Below are positions 1 to 11,871 of a stretch of 64,000 nt of DNA, one piece after another. The notes beneath the pieces were generated by a model. The model was not told the DNA's origin. It searched no databases and saw nothing but the letters and a program-made list of their open reading frames with translations. The stretch's first letter is position 1; every line of letters begins with the position of its first letter. This DNA is from an uncultured Maritimibacter sp. (lineage in GTDB: Bacteria; Pseudomonadota; Alphaproteobacteria; Rhodobacterales; Rhodobacteraceae). The DNA lies in the NCBI GenBank assembly GCA_913063035.1, contig CAJXYS010000012.1:1-64000 (forward strand), written 5' to 3'. Made by a program: the position numbers and the translations under genes.

Positions 1-95
1 GCGCCCTTCCGACGCTCGATGTCGATAAACGTCCGGTACCGACCCTCGTCATGCAAACGGTTCAGGGCGGTGTCGAGTGCGGCAGCGTAATCCAA
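1..95 (-). CDS. hemA: 5-aminolevulinate synthase, N-terminal fragment cut by the window edge
   Basis: Only the first 31 codons are present; the gene runs off the left edge. The translation after the start reads DYAAALDTALNRLHDEGRY and then a TFIDIERRKG block, which I recognise as the N-terminus of alphaproteobacterial ALA synthase, the PLP enzyme that condenses glycine and succinyl-CoA in the first step of tetrapyrrole synthesis. A TTG start is chosen because a GGGAGAGG ribosome-binding site lies just upstream and no ATG or GTG fits. The preceding 190 bases hold an Fnr-like box. The catalytic Lys lies outside the window. Confidence 0.88.
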   Translation of the reverse strand, partial: MDYAAALDTALNRLHDEGRYRTFIDIERRKG

Positions 96-256
96 GGCCT
101 CTCCCTTCCAGTCGATGCGCCGGGTCTGATCCCGGTCTCATGTAGGACGCATGCTGGCCCTTGCCCAGGCGCGCCCACCATGTCGTTTCCGGGCACGATA
201 ATCAACCACACCCATTCAGACTATGGAATATTTGCCCGCTGCGACATTGCTGCACT

Positions 257-270
257 TTGAGCCAGATCAA
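257..270 (-). promoter_or_regulatory. Candidate Fnr/FnrL box upstream of hemA
   Basis: The 14-base dyad TTGAG-CCAG-ATCAA differs by one base from the Fnr consensus TTGAT-N4-ATCAA. It lies about 160 bases upstream of the hemA start and just past the 3' end of the MarR gene, so hemA is the natural target. Known for the family: hemA of Rhodobacter sphaeroides is under FnrL control. Function here is inferred from position and match only. Confidence 0.6.
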
Positions 271-287
271 GCTTTGCCGGGATTTGC

Positions 288-785
288 TCAGTAAATATAG
301 CGGATCTGCTCGCTCCAGTAGCGTTCCACGCGGCGGAGCGCGGCGTTCACGCCGCCGAGCCCAGGCTCACCCATCAGCTCGGCCCGGGCGATTCCCTCGG
401 CATGGCGCTCGAAGAGCTGCGCGACCGTGTCGCGGATGCCCCGGCCCTTGGCGGTCAGGCGGACGCGCACCGCGCGGCGGTCGATCTCGCAGCGCTGGTG
501 GTGCATGTAGCCCGCCTCCACCAGTTTCTTGAGGTTGTAGGAGACGTTCGAGCCCTGGTAGTAGCCGCGCGACTTGAGCTCGCCGGCCGTGACCTCCGCA
601 TCGCCGATATTGAACAGCAAAAGCGCCTGCACCGCGTTCAGCTCCAGCACGCCGAGCCGCTCGAACTCGTCCTTGATGACGTCGATCAGCAGCCGGTGCA
701 GCCGCTCCACCAGGGCCAGGGTTTCGACGTAGTCGTCGAGAAAGACACGCGCGGCCGGGTCTGCGAGGGGCGCCTGCATGTGCAT
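288..785 (-). CDS. MarR-family winged-helix regulator (LdtR-like)
   Basis: A 165-residue protein with a helical N-terminus, then a winged helix-turn-helix at about residues 48-115. The recognition helix contains GSNVSYNLKKLVEAGY and the wing contains DRRAVRVRLTAKG, as in MarR proteins. The GSNVSYNLKKLVE stretch resembles LdtR-type regulators of alphaproteobacteria, some of which act on L,D-transpeptidase genes; that assignment is from memory. The start at 785 has a GGAG six bases upstream; a second Met lies two codons later. It sits immediately upstream of hemA on the same strand, but the gap with an Fnr-like box suggests separate transcription. Confidence 0.85.
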   Translation of the reverse strand: MHMQAPLADPAARVFLDDYVETLALVERLHRLLIDVIKDEFERLGVLELNAVQALLLFNIGDAEVTAGELKSRGYYQGSNVSYNLKKLVEAGYMHHQRCEIDRRAVRVRLTAKGRGIRDTVAQLFERHAEGIARAELMGEPGLGGVNAALRRVERYWSEQIRYIY

Positions 786-865
786 CGGGATCTCCGCGTC
801 TTGACTGCTTCCTGACGCGTCACAATCCAGCGAATTCCCGAAAAATATGTAAACACCCGGACAGG

Positions 866-1126
866 TTAGCCCCGGCCGGGCATGCGCGCCAGGTCCGCGA
901 CCAGGACACGGTAGCGCGGCGGGGGCGAGTCCTGGCCCGAAACCCACCGGTAGAGCTCCTGATCGCTCTCGTCGAGCAGCGCCTCGAAGGTATCGAGCGC
1001 GCCGCCGGTGAGGCCGGCCAGACGGGTGTCGGCATAGCCGCCGAGGATCAGGTCCATTTCCTTGGTGCCGCGGCGCCAGGCCCGCATCCGGAGCCGCTTC
1101 AGCCGGGTCTCGGGGGTCTCGGACAC
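866..1126 (-). CDS. sdhE: FAD assembly factor SdhE (DUF339)
   Basis: An 86-residue protein with the RGTKEMD motif at about residues 20-26, the conserved RGxxE signature of the SdhE/Sdh5 family. These small cytosolic proteins help attach FAD covalently to the SdhA subunit of succinate dehydrogenase. The start is a GTG two bases after the stop of the upstream XRE gene, with GGAGAG just before it, so the two are translationally close and probably co-transcribed. Length is usual for the family. The sdh genes are not in this window. Confidence 0.87.
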   Translation of the reverse strand: MSETPETRLKRLRMRAWRRGTKEMDLILGGYADTRLAGLTGGALDTFEALLDESDQELYRWVSGQDSPPPRYRVLVADLARMPGRG

Positions 1127-1128
1127 GC

Positions 1129-2843
<1,715 letters not shown>

Positions 2844-2846
2844 CGC

Positions 2847-4025
2847 TCAGCCGGCGGCGGCCTCCGCCGGGGGCTGGCTGCGCTCGACGAGCCGGGCGAA
2901 GATGCTGGCGCCCAGCGGCGCCACGGAATCGTTGAAATCGTATTCCGGGTGATGCAGCGCCGCCCCGGGCCCCTGGCCCAGGAACATGTAGGCCCCCGGA
3001 CGCGCCTGCAGCATGAACGCGAAATCCTCGGCCCCCATCTCGGGCCCTGCGTCATCGGTGACGGCGCCCGGGCCGACCACCTCGCGCGCCGCGTCGGCGA
3101 GAACGCCCGCCTCTGCCGCGTCGTTGACCGTCGCCGGGTAGCCCGGCGCGTAGTCCAGCGCGACCTCGCAGCCGAAGGCGGCGCCGGTCCCGGCGCATAT
3201 CTCGGCCATGCGCCGGCGCACGATATCCTGCACCCCGCGCTCGAGCGTGCGCACCGTGCCGTTGATCCACGCGGTCGCGGGGATGACGTTGTCGGCGCTG
3301 CCGGTGTGGATCTGGGTGATCGAGATCACCAGCGCGTCATGGGCGGAGACGTTGCGCGCGGGGATCGTCTGGATCGCCTGCGCGATCTGCACCGCGGCCA
3401 CGACCGGATCGACCGCCTCCTGGGGCAGCGCGGCGTGCCCGCCCTGGCCCGTCACGGTGATCTCGAAGCTGTCCACAGCCGCCATGATCGGCCCGGGCGC
3501 CGTCACCACGGCACCTTCCGGCATGTTGGGCGCGTTGTGCATCGCGAAGACGCGGTCGACGCCGAACCGGTCGAGCACGCCGTCGCGGCACATCACCTCG
3601 GCGCCGCCGCCCGCCTCCTCGGCCGGCTGGAAGATGAGCGCGACGCGGCCCGCGAAACGCCGCGTCTGGGCCAGGTATCGGGCCGCCCCCAGCAGCATCG
3701 CCGTGTGCCCGTCATGGCCGCAGGCATGCATCCGCCCCGGGATTTCGGAGGCATGGGCGAGGCCGGTCCCCTCGGAGATGGGCAGCGCGTCCATGTCGGC
3801 ACGCAGCCCGATCGTCGGGCCGGGCCCCTGCCCCGCGATGATCGCCACGAGCCCCGATGTCGCGATCCCCTCGTGGATCTCGTCGACGCCGAACTCGCGC
3901 AGCCGCGCGGCGACGAAGCCGGCCGTGTCGTGGCAGTCGAAGCCCAGCTCGGGCCAGCGGTGCAGATGCTGGCGCCAGGCCGCGAGATCGTCGGCAAAGG
4001 CGGCAATGCTGTTGATGACGGGCAT
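2847..4025 (-). CDS. M20-family amidohydrolase (hippurate hydrolase-like)
   Basis: A 392-residue metal-dependent peptidase/amidohydrolase of the M20D group that hydrolyses N-acyl amino acids or similar amides. It carries GLRADMDALPI, the HACGHDGHTAML metal-binding block, FQPAEEAGGGA and, near the C-terminus, GAEDFAFML. A dimerisation domain lies between about 185 and 300. Its stop is three bases from the aminotransferase stop, so the two genes converge with almost no gap. The start at 4025 precedes PVINSIAAFADDLAAWRQHLH, a normal family N-terminus; upstream codons look non-coding. The true substrate cannot be told from sequence. Confidence 0.87.
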   Translation of the reverse strand: MPVINSIAAFADDLAAWRQHLHRWPELGFDCHDTAGFVAARLREFGVDEIHEGIATSGLVAIIAGQGPGPTIGLRADMDALPISEGTGLAHASEIPGRMHACGHDGHTAMLLGAARYLAQTRRFAGRVALIFQPAEEAGGGAEVMCRDGVLDRFGVDRVFAMHNAPNMPEGAVVTAPGPIMAAVDSFEITVTGQGGHAALPQEAVDPVVAAVQIAQAIQTIPARNVSAHDALVISITQIHTGSADNVIPATAWINGTVRTLERGVQDIVRRRMAEICAGTGAAFGCEVALDYAPGYPATVNDAAEAGVLADAAREVVGPGAVTDDAGPEMGAEDFAFMLQARPGAYMFLGQGPGAALHHPEYDFNDSVAPLGASIFARLVERSQPPAEAAAG

Positions 4026-4089
4026 GTGGACTCCGGGGCGCGGCTGGTGTTCAGTCGCGCGAGTTTCCACCAAAGCCGGAGGCGCCGCA

Positions 4090-4944
4090 ATGCCCCCCGA
4101 TCCCGCAGAAAGCCAGCGCCTTTGCCTCGATCCCGCCGGGGGTCTGCCCCGGCTGCTGGAAATCATGCGCCGGCTGCGCGACCCCGAAACGGGCTGCCCC
4201 TGGGACATCGCGCAGGATTTCGCCTCGATCGCGCCCTACACCATCGAGGAAGCCTACGAGGTGGCCGACGCCATCGCGCGCGGCGCCTGGGACGAGCTGG
4301 AGGGGGAGCTGGGCGATCTGCTGTTGCAGGTGGTCTACCACGCCGAGATGGGTGCCGAGCAGGACCGGTTCGATTTCCACGGGATCGCCAATGGCATCGC
4401 CGACAAGATGATCGCGCGTCACCCTCATGTCTTCGGCGGGGAAAGCCGCGACAAGACGCCCGAGCAGCAGACCCGCGACTGGGAAACGATCAAGGCCGCC
4501 GAACGCGCGGCGGCGGGCAAGACCCACGCGGGGACGCTCGACGGCGTGGCGCTGGGCCTGCCGGCGCTGCTGCGCGCGGTGAAGCTGCAGAAACGCGCGG
4601 CGCGCGTCGGCTTTGACTGGCCGGCGACCGCGCAGGTCGTCGACAAGATCACCGAGGAGGCCCGCGAGCTGGTCGAGGCCCGCGACACCCTGGGCCAGGC
4701 CGAGATCGAGGAAGAGTTCGGCGACCTGCTCTTCGTCATGGCGAATCTCGGCCGCCATCTCGGGATCGATCCCGAGGCCGCGCTGCGCGCCGCCAACGCC
4801 AAGTTCACCCGCCGATTCGCCGCCATCGAGTCGGCGCTCGCCCGGGATGGCCGCACGCCCGCGGACTCGGACCTCGCGGAGATGGACGCGCTCTGGGATC
4901 GGGCCAAGGCCGACGAGAAAGCCGACCGGGCCGCGCAGGAGTGA
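4090..4944 (+). CDS. mazG: Nucleoside triphosphate pyrophosphohydrolase MazG
   Basis: A 284-residue protein with two tandem MazG domains, each with the acidic helix pairs that bind magnesium. The first has EEAYEVADAI then GELGDLLLQVVYHAEM (about 48-85). The second has EEARELVEARD then EEEFGDLLFVMANL (about 195-225). It hydrolyses NTPs and dNTPs to monophosphates and pyrophosphate and also influences ppGpp levels. A GGAGG lies a few bases before the ATG at 4090. Only four bases separate its stop from the nucleoside hydrolase start, so the pair is probably one transcript for nucleotide housekeeping. Confidence 0.92.
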   Translation: MPPDPAESQRLCLDPAGGLPRLLEIMRRLRDPETGCPWDIAQDFASIAPYTIEEAYEVADAIARGAWDELEGELGDLLLQVVYHAEMGAEQDRFDFHGIANGIADKMIARHPHVFGGESRDKTPEQQTRDWETIKAAERAAAGKTHAGTLDGVALGLPALLRAVKLQKRAARVGFDWPATAQVVDKITEEARELVEARDTLGQAEIEEEFGDLLFVMANLGRHLGIDPEAALRAANAKFTRRFAAIESALARDGRTPADSDLAEMDALWDRAKADEKADRAAQE

Positions 4945-4948
4945 CCCC

Positions 4949-5893
4949 ATGACCTCGCCACGCAGGATCATCATCGACACCGACCCGGGACAGGACGACG
5001 CCGTGGCGATCCTGCTGGCGCTGGCCAGCCCCGAGGAGATCGACGTGCTCGGCATCACCGCGGTCGCGGGCAACGTGCCCCTGCCGCTGACCGAACGGAA
5101 CGCCCGCATCGTCTGCGAGCTGGCGGGGCGGCCCGACATCCGCGTCTTCGCCGGCTGCGACGCACCGCTCAAGCGCAAGCTCGTCACCGCCGAGCATGTC
5201 CATGGCAAGACCGGGCTGGACGGCCCCGTGCTGCAGATGCCCGAGATGCCGCTGCAGGCGGTCCACGGCGTCGATTTCATCGTCGAGACGCTCCGGGCCG
5301 AGCCGCCGGGCACGGTCACGCTCTGCCCGCTGGGGCCGCTCACCAACATCGCCGCAGCGCTGATCCGCGCACCCGAGATCGCCGGTCGCATCCGCGAGAT
5401 CGTGCTGATGGGCGGCGCCTATTTCGAGGTGGGCAACATCACCCCCGCGGCAGAATTCAACATCTATGTCGACCCCGAAGCCGCTGACATCGTTTTCAAA
5501 TGTGGCGCACCGATCACGGTGATGCCGCTCGACGTGACGCACCAGGCGCTGGTGACGAAACCGCGCAACGAGGCCTTCCGCGCGCTCGGCACGCCGGTGG
5601 GCGTGGCCGTTGCCGAGATGACCGACTTCTTCGAGCGCTTCGACCGCGAGAAATATGGCAGCGCCGGCGCGCCGCTGCACGATCCCTGCGTGACCGCCTA
5701 CCTGCTGCGTCCCGATCTCTTCGCGGGGCGCCATGTCAATGTCGAGATCGAGACCGAGGGCCGGCTGACCACCGGCATGACCGTGGCGGACTGGTGGCGT
5801 GTCTCCGGCCGCGCGCCCAACGCCACCTTCATGGGGCGGCTCGACGCGGACGGGTTCTTCGAACTGCTGACCGAACGGCTGGGCCGGCTCTAG
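4949..5893 (+). CDS. Inosine-uridine-preferring nucleoside hydrolase
   Basis: A 314-residue protein of the IU-nucleoside hydrolase family, which splits ribonucleosides into base and ribose for salvage. The N-terminal IIIDTDPGQDDAVAILLA block holds the calcium-binding Asp cluster. The C-terminal GAPLHDPCVTAYLL holds the catalytic His and another calcium-binding Asp. Length is typical. It begins four bases after mazG. Preference for purine or pyrimidine nucleosides cannot be decided from these motifs. Confidence 0.92.
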   Translation: MTSPRRIIIDTDPGQDDAVAILLALASPEEIDVLGITAVAGNVPLPLTERNARIVCELAGRPDIRVFAGCDAPLKRKLVTAEHVHGKTGLDGPVLQMPEMPLQAVHGVDFIVETLRAEPPGTVTLCPLGPLTNIAAALIRAPEIAGRIREIVLMGGAYFEVGNITPAAEFNIYVDPEAADIVFKCGAPITVMPLDVTHQALVTKPRNEAFRALGTPVGVAVAEMTDFFERFDREKYGSAGAPLHDPCVTAYLLRPDLFAGRHVNVEIETEGRLTTGMTVADWWRVSGRAPNATFMGRLDADGFFELLTERLGRL

Positions 5894-5940
5894 CCCCGCG
5901 GCCACTGGCAATCGCCGCTCGCGACACCTAGCTCTGGGGC

Positions 5941-7431
5941 ATGGACAAAGCTGCCGATACCGCCGGATTCGCCTTCGAGAACCGCTATGCCCGCCTGCCG
6001 GAGCGGTTCTACACGCGGCTCGACCCGACGCCGGTCGAAAAACCCGGCCTGATCCGGGTCAATGCCGCGCTTGCGCATGATCTGGGCCTGGATCCCGCGG
6101 CGCTGGCCAGCCCCGACGGCATCGCCATCCTTGCCGGCAACCGCGTGCCCGAGGGGGCCGCGCCGCTGGCACAGGCCTATGCCGGGCACCAGTTCGGCGG
6201 CTGGGTGCCGCAGCTGGGCGACGGGCGCGCGATCCTGCTGGGCGAGGTGACGGATCGCGCGGGCCGCCCGCGCGACATCCAGCTCAAGGGCGCGGGCCGC
6301 ACCCCCTATTCGCGCATGGGCGACGGGCGCGCCTGGATCGGGCCGGTGATCCGCGAATACGTCGTCTCGGAGGCGATGCATGCGCTCGGCGTGCCCACCA
6401 CCCGCGCGCTCGCCGCCGTGACCACGGGCGAGCCGGTCTACCGCGAGGGCGCCTTTCCCGGCGCGGTGCTGACCCGCGTCGCGGCGAGCCACGTGCGCGT
6501 CGGCACCTTCCAGTATTTCGCCGCGCGCGGCGACACCGAGGCGCTGCAGACCCTGACCGATTTCGTGATCGCGCGGCACTACCCCGCACTGGCCGAGGCC
6601 GGGACCCCGGCGCTGGCCCTGCTCGGCGCGGTGACCGAGCGCCAGGCCCGGCTGATCGCGCGCTGGATGGGCGTGGGCTTCATCCACGGGGTGATGAACA
6701 CCGACAACATGACCCTGTCGGGCGAGACCATCGATTACGGGCCCTGCGCCTTCATGGATGCCTATCACCCCGACAAGGTGTTCAGCTCCATCGACCAGTT
6801 CGGCCGCTATGCCTATCGCAACCAGCCGCAGATCGCCGTGTGGAACCTGGCGCAGCTGGCGACCTGCCTGCTGCCGCTGATCGATGCCGACCAGGACAAG
6901 GCCATCGAGACCGCGACCGAGACGATCAACCGCTTCGGCGATCATTACATGGACGCGTGGCGCGACGTCTTCCGTGCCAAGCTGGGTCTTGCCGAGGCAC
7001 GGGAAGACGACGCGGAGCTGGCGCAGAACCTGCTCTCGCGCATGGCCGAGGGCCGGGCGGATTTCACGCTGACCTTCCGGCGGCTCTCCGAGCTGGGAGA
7101 CGGGCCCGAGGCCGACGATCCGGTCCGCGCGCTCTTCGCCGACCCGGCGCTCTTCGACGGCTGGGCGGCGCGCTGGCGCCAGCGCCTGGCGATGGAACAG
7201 AGCGCCCCCGACGCCCGCCGCGCCGCGATGCGGGCGGCGAACCCGGCCTTCATCCCGCGCAATCACCGCGTCGAGCAGGCGATCGAGGCGGCCGTCGCGG
7301 GCGACTATGCCCCTTTCGAGACCCTGGTCGAGGTGCTGTCCGCGCCCTTCGAGGAGCAGCCGGCGCATGCGGCCTACCAGGATCCCCCCGCCCCCGGCGA
7401 GGAGGTGCGGCAGACCTTCTGCGGCACCTGA
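5941..7431 (+). CDS. selO: Protein adenylyltransferase SelO (YdiU/UPF0061)
   Basis: A 496-residue pseudokinase that transfers AMP from ATP to Ser, Thr or Tyr of target proteins in redox stress responses (known for E. coli YdiU). Recognisable stretches are [18 protein letters not shown], the [12 protein letters not shown] loop, and [20 protein letters not shown] with the metal-binding Asn and Asp. The C-terminus ends in FCGT; this Cys is at the place where many animal SelO proteins carry selenocysteine. The ATG at 5941 begins the conserved [13 protein letters not shown] region, so no upstream extension is needed. Six bases separate it from the converging transporter gene. Confidence 0.92.
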   Translation: MDKAADTAGFAFENRYARLPERFYTRLDPTPVEKPGLIRVNAALAHDLGLDPAALASPDGIAILAGNRVPEGAAPLAQAYAGHQFGGWVPQLGDGRAILLGEVTDRAGRPRDIQLKGAGRTPYSRMGDGRAWIGPVIREYVVSEAMHALGVPTTRALAAVTTGEPVYREGAFPGAVLTRVAASHVRVGTFQYFAARGDTEALQTLTDFVIARHYPALAEAGTPALALLGAVTERQARLIARWMGVGFIHGVMNTDNMTLSGETIDYGPCAFMDAYHPDKVFSSIDQFGRYAYRNQPQIAVWNLAQLATCLLPLIDADQDKAIETATETINRFGDHYMDAWRDVFRAKLGLAEAREDDAELAQNLLSRMAEGRADFTLTFRRLSELGDGPEADDPVRALFADPALFDGWAARWRQRLAMEQSAPDARRAAMRAANPAFIPRNHRVEQAIEAAVAGDYAPFETLVEVLSAPFEEQPAHAAYQDPPAPGEEVRQTFCGT

Positions 7432-7437
7432 GCCGCC

Positions 7438-8340
7438 TCAGACGCGGGGCGGCCTGCGCGCCGGGCGATTGATCAGCACGATCCCCGCCGAGACGAGCAC
7501 CAGCGACGCGATGATGACGGGGCCGATGGTCTCGCCCAGGATCAGCCAGCCCATCATCACCGACAGCACCGGCGTCAGGAAACTGAAGCTCGCCACCGCG
7601 TTGGCCGGGTAGACCGACAGCAGCCAGAACCAGAAGACGTAGCTGGCCGAGACGATCAGCACCGCCTGCACCCCCAGACCGGCAAAATGGACGAGGCCCG
7701 GATCGCGCAGCAAGGGTCCGAAGAAAAGCGAGGCCGCCAGCAATACTGGCGCCGAAACAAGCACTTGCCAAAAGATCTGCATGTCCGCGCGCTCGCCCGA
7801 CATCGCCGTCAGCCGCGCGCAGAGCGGCAGCGCCGCCCAGGAGAGCGCCGCGCCAAGCGCACAGAGATCCCCCGCGAGACTGCCCGCGCCCCCGGCGGCG
7901 CCGCGGTCGAGGATCGCCCAGCCCACGCCCGCGAAGGCCAGCGCCAGGCCGAGGCTCTTGCGCCGGGTCAGCCGCTCGCCCGGCAGCAGGAAATGCCCCG
8001 CGATCGAGAGCCAGACCGGCATGGAGTAGAAGATGACCGAGGCCCGGGTGACCGTCGTGAGATCCAGCGCGATGAAAAGCAGCAGGAATTCCACCGCGAA
8101 GATCAGCCCGATCAGGATGCCCGGCCCCAGCGTCGCGCGGGTGATCCGCGGCGGCCGCCCGCGCAGGACCATCCAGCCCCAGAGACAGGCCACCGCGATC
8201 ACGGACCGCAGCCCGGCCCAGAAGACCGGCTGGAACCCCTCGTTCACGACCTTGATGATGACCTGGTTGAACCCCAGCACCATCGAGAACCCGATCAGCG
8301 CCACCGCGCCGAATGCGTCGATCCCGTCCTTGCGCTCCAT
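7438..8340 (-). CDS. DMT-superfamily EamA-type transporter (1)
   Basis: A 300-residue membrane protein with about ten hydrophobic helices arranged as two EamA repeats of five, the usual layout of drug/metabolite transporters that export amino acids or other small metabolites. The first repeat includes FNQVIIKVVNEGFQPVFWA and the second FWFWLLSVYPANAVASFSFL with a typical ENLE/GE-type ending (GWLILGETIG). The substrate is not predictable. The start at 8340 is the last Met before the membrane region and keeps the short polar N-terminus. It is divergent from fur, which starts about 135 bases away. Confidence 0.85.
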   Translation of the reverse strand: MERKDGIDAFGAVALIGFSMVLGFNQVIIKVVNEGFQPVFWAGLRSVIAVACLWGWMVLRGRPPRITRATLGPGILIGLIFAVEFLLLFIALDLTTVTRASVIFYSMPVWLSIAGHFLLPGERLTRRKSLGLALAFAGVGWAILDRGAAGGAGSLAGDLCALGAALSWAALPLCARLTAMSGERADMQIFWQVLVSAPVLLAASLFFGPLLRDPGLVHFAGLGVQAVLIVSASYVFWFWLLSVYPANAVASFSFLTPVLSVMMGWLILGETIGPVIIASLVLVSAGIVLINRPARRPPRV

Positions 8341-8474
8341 GCCCTGCCCGTTTTCCCCGAACCGCGCCACCCTTCGGCCTGGGCGGCCCGGTGTCAAGCG
8401 CCCGCCGCACCGGCATTTTGTCTTTCCCGATGGCGGCCGATTGGTCTAGAACGCCGCCCAAGCACGGGGGAGCC

Positions 8475-8894
8475 ATGAGCACCGACAGCATCATCGACCG
8501 CTGCGAGGCCAAGGGGCTGCGCATGACCGACCAGCGCCGCACCATCGCGCGCGCGCTGCAGGACGCGCCGGCCCATTCCGACGTCGAGGAGCTCTACGCG
8601 CTCGCCAGCGAACGCGATCCGAAGATCTCGCTGGCGACCGTCTACCGCACCGTGAAGCTTTTCGAAGAAGCCGGCATTCTCGAGAAGGTGGAATTCGGCG
8701 ACGGCCGCGCCCGCTACGAGGACGCCGAGCGCGAACACCACGATCACCTGATCGACATGACGACCGGCGAAGTGATCGAGTTCGTCGACCCCGAGATCGA
8801 GGAACTGCAGGAAAAGATCGCCGAGCGGCTGGGCTACCGGCTGAAGGGCCACAAGCTGGAACTCTACGGCGTCAGGAAATCGCGCAAGGGCTGA
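8475..8894 (+). CDS. fur: Fur-family metal-responsive regulator (Fur/Mur type)
   Basis: A 139-residue regulator with an N-terminal winged helix (about 15-75, with SLATVYRTVKLFEEAGI) and a C-terminal metal and dimer domain carrying HHDHLID at 88-94. It lacks the CxxC pairs that bind structural zinc in E. coli Fur; only one Cys (residue 10) is present. That is normal for alphaproteobacterial Fur, which often works as a manganese sensor (Mur). The HHDHLID sequence argues against the haem-sensing relative Irr. The ATG follows a GGGGGAG ribosome-binding site. It is flanked by two EamA transporters, but nothing shows that it controls them. Confidence 0.88.
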   Translation: MSTDSIIDRCEAKGLRMTDQRRTIARALQDAPAHSDVEELYALASERDPKISLATVYRTVKLFEEAGILEKVEFGDGRARYEDAEREHHDHLIDMTTGEVIEFVDPEIEELQEKIAERLGYRLKGHKLELYGVRKSRKG

Positions 8895-8966
8895 CGCGCG
8901 CGCCGCATCTTCCGCCGGGGCGGCGAACGCGCTATGCCGGGCCGGCAGCGACAACGGATTCCGGAA

Positions 8967-9857
8967 ATGGACAACATGCGCGGCATCCTCCTGATGGTGG
9001 GGGCCATGGCGGCCTTTGCGCTGGAGGACATGTTCATCAAGCGGGTCGCGGCCGACCTGCCGACGGGCCAGATCCTGGCCTTCCTCGGCCTCGGCGGCAC
9101 GCTCGCCTTCGGGCTCGCCGCGCTCCGGGCCCGGTCGCGGCTGGTGTCGCGCGACCTGCTGCTGCCCGCGGTGATGCTGCGCAACCTGGGCGAGTTGATC
9201 GGGACGATCGGATTCGTCACCGCCCTGGCGCTCACGCCGCTCTCGACCGCCTCGGCGATCCTGCAAGCGACGCCGCTGGCGGTGACCTTCGGCGCGGCGC
9301 TCTTCCTCGGGGCGGAGGTCGGCTGGCGCCGCTGGAGCGCCATCGCCGCGGGCTTCGCGGGCGTGCTGATCATCATCCGGCCCGGCCTCGCGGGGTTCGA
9401 GCCCGCCTCGCTCTTCGCGGTGCAGGGCGTGGCGGGGCTGGCGCTGCGCGACCTGGCCACGCGGCGCGTGCCCGCAAGGGTGACGACGGTGCAGCTCTCG
9501 GCCTATGCCTTCGCGATGCTGATCGTTGCCGGCGCCTTCCTGCTGGCCATCGACGGGCCGGCGCGCGCGCCCTCCCCGGTGAACTGGCGCGATCTCGGCT
9601 TTGCTCTCGGGATCGGGATCTGCGGCTACTGGGCGATCACCGGCGCGATGCGCGTGGGCGAGATCGCCGTCGTCACGCCCTTCCGCTACACCCGGATGGT
9701 CTTCGCGCTCGGTATCGGCGCGCTGGCCTTCGGCGAACGGCCCGACGCCGCGACGCTCGGCGGCGCAGGGCTCATCATAGCCTCGGGGCTCTACACCATC
9801 TTCCGCGAGCGCCGGCTGGCGCGGCGCACCCTTTCCTCTGTGCCCCCTGTCGGCTAA
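8967..9857 (+). CDS. DMT-superfamily EamA-type transporter (2)
   Basis: A 296-residue membrane protein with about ten hydrophobic helices in two EamA halves, near FALEDMFIKR at the start and SGLYTIFRER at the end. Several starts are possible: 8934 adds eleven residues without a good ribosome-binding site, 8967 follows CCGGAA, and 8976 is a third Met. I use 8967 with moderate certainty. It lies between fur and eno on the same strand, about 70 bases after fur, and may share its transcript. It is clearly different in sequence from the other transporter on the far side of fur. Substrate unknown. Confidence 0.82.
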   Translation: MDNMRGILLMVGAMAAFALEDMFIKRVAADLPTGQILAFLGLGGTLAFGLAALRARSRLVSRDLLLPAVMLRNLGELIGTIGFVTALALTPLSTASAILQATPLAVTFGAALFLGAEVGWRRWSAIAAGFAGVLIIIRPGLAGFEPASLFAVQGVAGLALRDLATRRVPARVTTVQLSAYAFAMLIVAGAFLLAIDGPARAPSPVNWRDLGFALGIGICGYWAITGAMRVGEIAVVTPFRYTRMVFALGIGALAFGERPDAATLGGAGLIIASGLYTIFRERRLARRTLSSVPPVG

Positions 9858-9887
9858 ACGGGGCGCGACTGGCCCTTCACACGCTGA

Positions 9888-11177
<1,290 letters not shown>

Positions 11178-11184
11178 TCCGGCG

Positions 11185-11871
11185 ATGCGGCCCGCGGCGC
11201 TGATCTTCGACGTCTTCGGCACCTGCGTCGATTGGCGGCGAAGCATCGCGCGGGCCGTGGCCGCGGCGCTGCCCGGGGTGGATGCCGAGGCTTTCGCACT
11301 GGCCTGGCGGGCGGAATACGACCCTGCCATGGAGCCGATCCGCGCCGGGCGGCGGGGATACGTCGCGCTCGACGACCTGCACCTGGAGAACCTTGCGCGC
11401 GTGCTGGCGCGCCAGGGGCTCAGCGTGCCGGACCCCGCCGCGCTCGCCCGGGCCTGGGAACGGCTCGATCCCTGGCCCGACGTGGGACCGGGGCTCGCGG
11501 CGCTGAAGGAGCACGCCATCATCGCGCCCTGCTCCAACGGCTCGATCGCGCTGATGACGCGGCTGGCGCGATATGCCGGGCTGCCCTGGGACTGCATCCT
11601 CGGGGCCGAGATCGCCCGGGACTACAAGCCGCGCGCCGTCGTCTACGAGGCGTCCTGCGCGGCCCTGCGCCTCGCCCCGGAGCAGGTGATGATGGTCGCC
11701 GCCCATAACGACGACCTGCACGCGGCGCGGGCGGCGGGGCTGCGGACGGGCTTCGTGCCGCGGCCCGGCGAATACGGCCCCGGCCAGACGAAGGATCTCG
11801 GCCCGGACGCCGACTGGGACATCGTCGCGGCTGATTTCGGCGATCTCGCGCGGCAGGTGGCGACGCCATGA
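11185..11871 (+). CDS. Haloacid dehalogenase-like hydrolase (type II HAD)
   Basis: A 228-residue HAD-superfamily protein. The nucleophile Asp is in LIFDVFGTCVDW (Asp9), the second motif is PCSNGS, motif III Lys is in DYKPRAVVYEA, and the acidic motif is HNDDLHAARAAGLRT. This is the pattern of L-2-haloacid dehalogenases, although many such proteins are phosphatases. The ATG lies eight bases after eno, and the stop overlaps the start of the cupin gene by four bases (ATGA), so translation of the two is probably coupled. Confidence 0.82.
   Translation: MRPAALIFDVFGTCVDWRRSIARAVAAALPGVDAEAFALAWRAEYDPAMEPIRAGRRGYVALDDLHLENLARVLARQGLSVPDPAALARAWERLDPWPDVGPGLAALKEHAIIAPCSNGSIALMTRLARYAGLPWDCILGAEIARDYKPRAVVYEASCAALRLAPEQVMMVAAHNDDLHAARAAGLRTGFVPRPGEYGPGQTKDLGPDADWDIVAADFGDLARQVATP

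Noticed and set aside
161..532. Plus-strand frame of 123 codons near the left edge
   Set aside because: It covers the hemA leader and the MarR gene on the other strand and has an Arg-rich, unnatural composition.
8475..8894. Identification of the Fur-family protein as Irr
   Set aside because: The HHDHLID sequence and overall pattern match Fur/Mur; the haem-regulatory features of Irr were not seen.
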